Part shown: positions 61,691 to 64,000 of the stretch, piece after piece
Numbering within the stretch: position 1 is the stretch's first letter
Layout of the letters: every line of letters starts with the position of its first letter
Assembly: GCF_005887555.1 (NCBI RefSeq)
Contig: NZ_VCIA01000001.1
Coordinates: 2,108,001 to 2,172,000 of the forward strand
Reading direction: 5' to 3'
Length of the DNA stretch: 64,000 nt
DNA from: Lentibacillus cibarius
GTDB lineage: Bacteria > Bacillota > Bacilli > Bacillales > Amphibacillaceae
Made by a program: the position numbers and the translations under genes
The notes under the pieces: generated by a model
What the model was told of the DNA's origin: nothing
What the model saw: only the letters and a program-made list of their open reading frames with translations
Database searches by the model: none

Positions 61691-62716
61691 TTATGCCTCT
61701 CCCAAATATTCTTCCAGTGTTATTCCCTGTTCCATGATGGTTGTTGCGGCTTTTTTGCCGACATACCGCAAATGCCATGGTTCGTATTGATATTCGGTAA
61801 TGGCGTCTTTGCCTTCTGGATAGCGGATGATAAAGCCATATTCGGCGGCATGCTGTTTAATCCACTTTCCTTCGTCCGTTTGTCCGAATTCTTTAATTAA
61901 CCGATAATTAACATCCGGGCTGGTGACATCCATCGTCAAGCCGGTCTGATGTTCACTTTCTCCCGGCCTTGCACTGAATTTATTGGCCGCCTCTTCACCG
62001 TTCTTGCGGACATTGGAAGCGAAAATGGCATCCTGTCTTTCATATGACCTGTAGCCGGATTGAGCGAATAGTTCTAGTCCGGCACTGTTAGCAGCTTGAA
62101 ACATATCTTCCATTGCTTTGGCAGCTACTTTCCGCATTTGTTTTTTTGGCAGGAAATCCTCAAACGGAAAACGGACATCCGGAACAGTCAGGTTGCGTGG
62201 AACAAAATCACTTGGCAACCTGTTTTCTTTATTGACTAATGCCAGGATATCATGCGGGTTGTCAACAGTATCCGGCGGCTTGTTATCAGGTTGATCGAGA
62301 ACAGCTCCGGCTTTGATAGCTTGATGTTCATCCAGAATCTTCTGCAATGCTTTACGGGTTGACTCATTATAAACACCAGTAGCTATCAATGCTTGCTGTT
62401 GTAGTTGAAAATCAGTAATCGCCCATGTTGTTATGTCGTCATATGTACCGTTGCGTTCGATGGAATAGCCGACTTTGTTCAAAGCTTTTTGCAGTGTTTT
62501 GACTGCTTGACCCTGGTCGGTTTTTTGTAGGTGCTCTTCAGGTAGTCGGATATGATCAGTTTCTGCTTCAGGCGTTTTCTTTTGCTGGTTATCTGTTTTA
62601 TCTACTGGTGCATGTGCTACCGTTTCTTTAGTTTCCGGATTATCACCATCACAGGCTGTTGCCACAAGCGTGATAGCAAGCAGCATAAAGGTAGCGAATA
62701 GGTTCTTTTGGAACAT
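61691..62716 (-). CDS. D-alanyl-D-alanine carboxypeptidase, VanY/M15B type, with peptidoglycan-binding domain
   Basis: The 341-residue lipoprotein (lipobox LVATAC, Cys 22) has a PG_binding_1 domain (about 70-130, QAVKTLQKALNKVGYSIERN) and an M15B peptidase domain (about 180-341). Zinc ligands and catalytic residues lie in SGYRSYERQ, SARPGESEHQTGLTMDVTS and YEPWHLRYVG. It should trim terminal D-Ala from cell-wall stem peptides outside the membrane. The ATG follows AGGAGAG. No VanR/VanS system is adjacent, so a housekeeping role is likely. Confidence 0.92.
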   Translation of the reverse strand: MFQKNLFATFMLLAITLVATACDGDNPETKETVAHAPVDKTDNQQKKTPEAETDHIRLPEEHLQKTDQGQAVKTLQKALNKVGYSIERNGTYDDITTWAITDFQLQQQALIATGVYNESTRKALQKILDEHQAIKAGAVLDQPDNKPPDTVDNPHDILALVNKENRLPSDFVPRNLTVPDVRFPFEDFLPKKQMRKVAAKAMEDMFQAANSAGLELFAQSGYRSYERQDAIFASNVRKNGEEAANKFSARPGESEHQTGLTMDVTSPDVNYRLIKEFGQTDEGKWIKQHAAEYGFIIRYPEGKDAITEYQYEPWHLRYVGKKAATTIMEQGITLEEYLGEA

Positions 62717-62871
62717 TTTTTTCTCTCCTATGTGTGTATACTCTTTGATTTATCATATCACTGCATGAATGCTGTGGTCTATGCCCAGGCACGCAATTTT
62801 TTATAGGCTTACAGCATAAGGTTGGGAATGTGTGAATCGGACACGTACTACCATTTATATGCATGGTAAAA

Positions 62872-62908
62872 ATAAGAGAGCCGGATTCGTTAGTGTGAAC
62901 CCGGCTGT
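62872..62908 (-). terminator. terminator after pepT
   Basis: AGCCGG and TTC pair with GAA and CCGGCT on the minus strand, followed by CTCTTATTTTT, 14 nt after the pepT stop. Confidence 0.75.
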
Positions 62909-62921
62909 CAATTGTTTATAT

Positions 62922-64000
62922 TTAACTCTCGGATTCTGCTTCAAACAAACGACAAATTTCGACGATAACGTTGGTCGCCTTTTCCATATTATTGACTGAA
63001 ATATATTCATACTTCCCGTGAAAATTTTCGCCACCAGTGAAAATATTCGGTGTCGGCAGCCCTTTATAAGAGAGCTGTGAACCGTCTGTTCCGCCACGGA
63101 CCGGTTTAATAAGTGGTTTGATATCCAGGTTTTCCATTGCCTGGTACGCGATGTCTACGATTTCTTTTACTGGTTCTATTTTTTCGCGCATGTTGTAATA
63201 TTGGTCGTTCATGTCGATTTCGGCAGTACCCTCACCATGTGTGGCGTTGATTTCATCGATGCATTTGCGCATCATCTCTTTCCGTGCTTCAAAATTATCT
63301 TTGTCAAAGTCACGGATGATGTAGGTCAGTTGCGTCTTTTCAACATTCCCATTCACTGAAATTAAGTGATAAAACCCTTCATATTTTTCCGTGTTTTCAG
63401 GTGTTTCCTTCTCAGGTAATTTATTAATGAATTCGGCTGCGATTGTCCCCGCGTTTACCATCTTGTCCTTGGCGGTGCCGGGGTGGACACTATTACCGTT
63501 GATGGTTATTTTGGCAGCGGCAGCGTTAAAGCTTTCATACTGTAATTCGCCCAAAGGACCACCATCCATGGTGTAGGCGTACTTAGCCTGGAAACGATCC
63601 ACATCGAATTTATGCGGGCCACGACCTATTTCTTCATCAGGGGTGAAGGCGACTCGGATGGTTCCGTGTTTGATTTCCGGGTGATTGATTAAGTAGTCCA
63701 TTGCGGTCATGATTTCTGTAATACCGGCCTTATCATCAGCTCCGAGCAGGGTCGTCCCATCCGTTGTAATTAGTGTATGTCCCTCATAGTTAGGAAGCTC
63801 CGGGAATTCATCAGCTGACAACACGACATTCTTTTCCTGATTTAGTACAATATCGTTCCCATCGAAGTTTTCCACAATCTGCGGGTTTACGTTTTTACCG
63901 GTGAAATCTGTTGCCGTATCAACGTGGGACAAAAATCCGATTGTCGGAACATCTTTTTCCGTATTGGCTGGAAGTGTTGCCATTAAATAGCCATTTTCAT
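62922..64000 (-). CDS. pepT: peptidase T (tripeptide aminopeptidase), 5'-partial
   Basis: The C-terminal 359 or so residues of PepT are present. The frame stays open to the window edge (ENGYL before MATLP), so about 50 N-terminal residues lie outside. Zinc ligands are visible in [26 protein letters not shown] (catalytic Glu), [11 protein letters not shown] and [11 protein letters not shown]. The enzyme removes the N-terminal residue from tripeptides in the cytosol. An internal ATG at 63983 is not the start. A terminator follows at 62872. Confidence 0.95.
   Translation of the reverse strand, partial: ENGYLMATLPANTEKDVPTIGFLSHVDTATDFTGKNVNPQIVENFDGNDIVLNQEKNVVLSADEFPELPNYEGHTLITTDGTTLLGADDKAGITEIMTAMDYLINHPEIKHGTIRVAFTPDEEIGRGPHKFDVDRFQAKYAYTMDGGPLGELQYESFNAAAAKITINGNSVHPGTAKDKMVNAGTIAAEFINKLPEKETPENTEKYEGFYHLISVNGNVEKTQLTYIIRDFDKDNFEARKEMMRKCIDEINATHGEGTAEIDMNDQYYNMREKIEPVKEIVDIAYQAMENLDIKPLIKPVRGGTDGSQLSYKGLPTPNIFTGGENFHGKYEYISVNNMEKATNVIVEICRLFEAESES

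Noticed and set aside
61347..61778. A 143-residue minus-strand frame with SVDV repeats
   Set aside because: It is produced by the 21-bp tandem repeat and overlaps the VanY-type gene and its terminator on the same strand.

Overview
The window looks like chromosome from a spore-forming, probably salt-tolerant member of the Bacillaceae (Lentibacillus/Virgibacillus/Oceanobacillus-like by feel; the genus is inference). Supporting signs are spore-coat proteins of the CotF and CotY/CotZ families, the bacillithiol-linked protein YtxJ, small Bacillus-type proteins (YueI, YfhD, DUF2512, EcsC, DUF4064, YhdT), AGGAGG-type ribosome binding sites with frequent GTG/TTG starts, T-box and TPP leaders, a BCCT transporter and a glycine-betaine-type binding protein. 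No phage, insertion sequence, rRNA or CRISPR array was found. The window is ordinary core and accessory chromosome, not a mobile island.

Layout. 1-4.7 kb: a membrane protein, a beta-propeller protein, a flavin reductase, an RluA-type pseudouridine synthase, YjbQ, YtxJ and a DUF2512 protein. 4.9-10.7 kb: UPF0182, a Crp/Fnr regulator, EcsC, DUF3891 and a small protein. 10.9-15.5 kb: the threonine operon hom-thrC-thrB, then a CYP152-type P450. 15.9-21.4 kb: YaiI, a BCCT transporter, a squalene/phytoene-synthase-family enzyme, a broken spore-type gene and a broken betaine-binding lipoprotein. 21.7-24.7 kb: the thiamin salvage operon thiW-thiD-thiM-thiE behind a TPP riboswitch. 24.9-27.9 kb: DUF4064, YhdT-PanF and DUF5412. 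28-41.8 kb: acetoacetyl-CoA ligase, small proteins, a short-type aconitase with a small zinc-finger partner, CotF, an orphan TctA permease, a lipoprotein hydrolase, an MBL hydrolase, LrgA/LrgB, and mnmH with a remnant of selD. 41.9-45.2 kb: a YtrA-type GntR/ABC operon with three identical palindromic operators. 45.3-48.6 kb: CAP protein, CotZ-type coat protein, thioredoxin-like protein, tRNA-Ser, tRNA-Thr and a SHOCT protein. 48.7-55.8 kb: a complete trpEGDCFBA operon behind two tandem T-boxes, both with a UGG (Trp) specifier, but with trpE frameshifted. 56-64 kb: Ddl, a PAS protein, a nitroreductase, a guanine-deaminase-type enzyme, a fructosamine-kinase-family protein, DUF2269, a 21-bp tandem repeat, a VanY-type carboxypeptidase and a partial pepT.

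The points most worth a second look are the selD remnant beside an intact mnmH, three genes each one base short of being intact, a dispersed foldable intergenic repeat (one copy sits between the TPP riboswitch and thiW), the triple operator of the ABC operon, a BCCT transporter without the classical tryptophan box, and an unexplained region of about 290 nt after the P450. I did not see a clearly new defence or mobile system.
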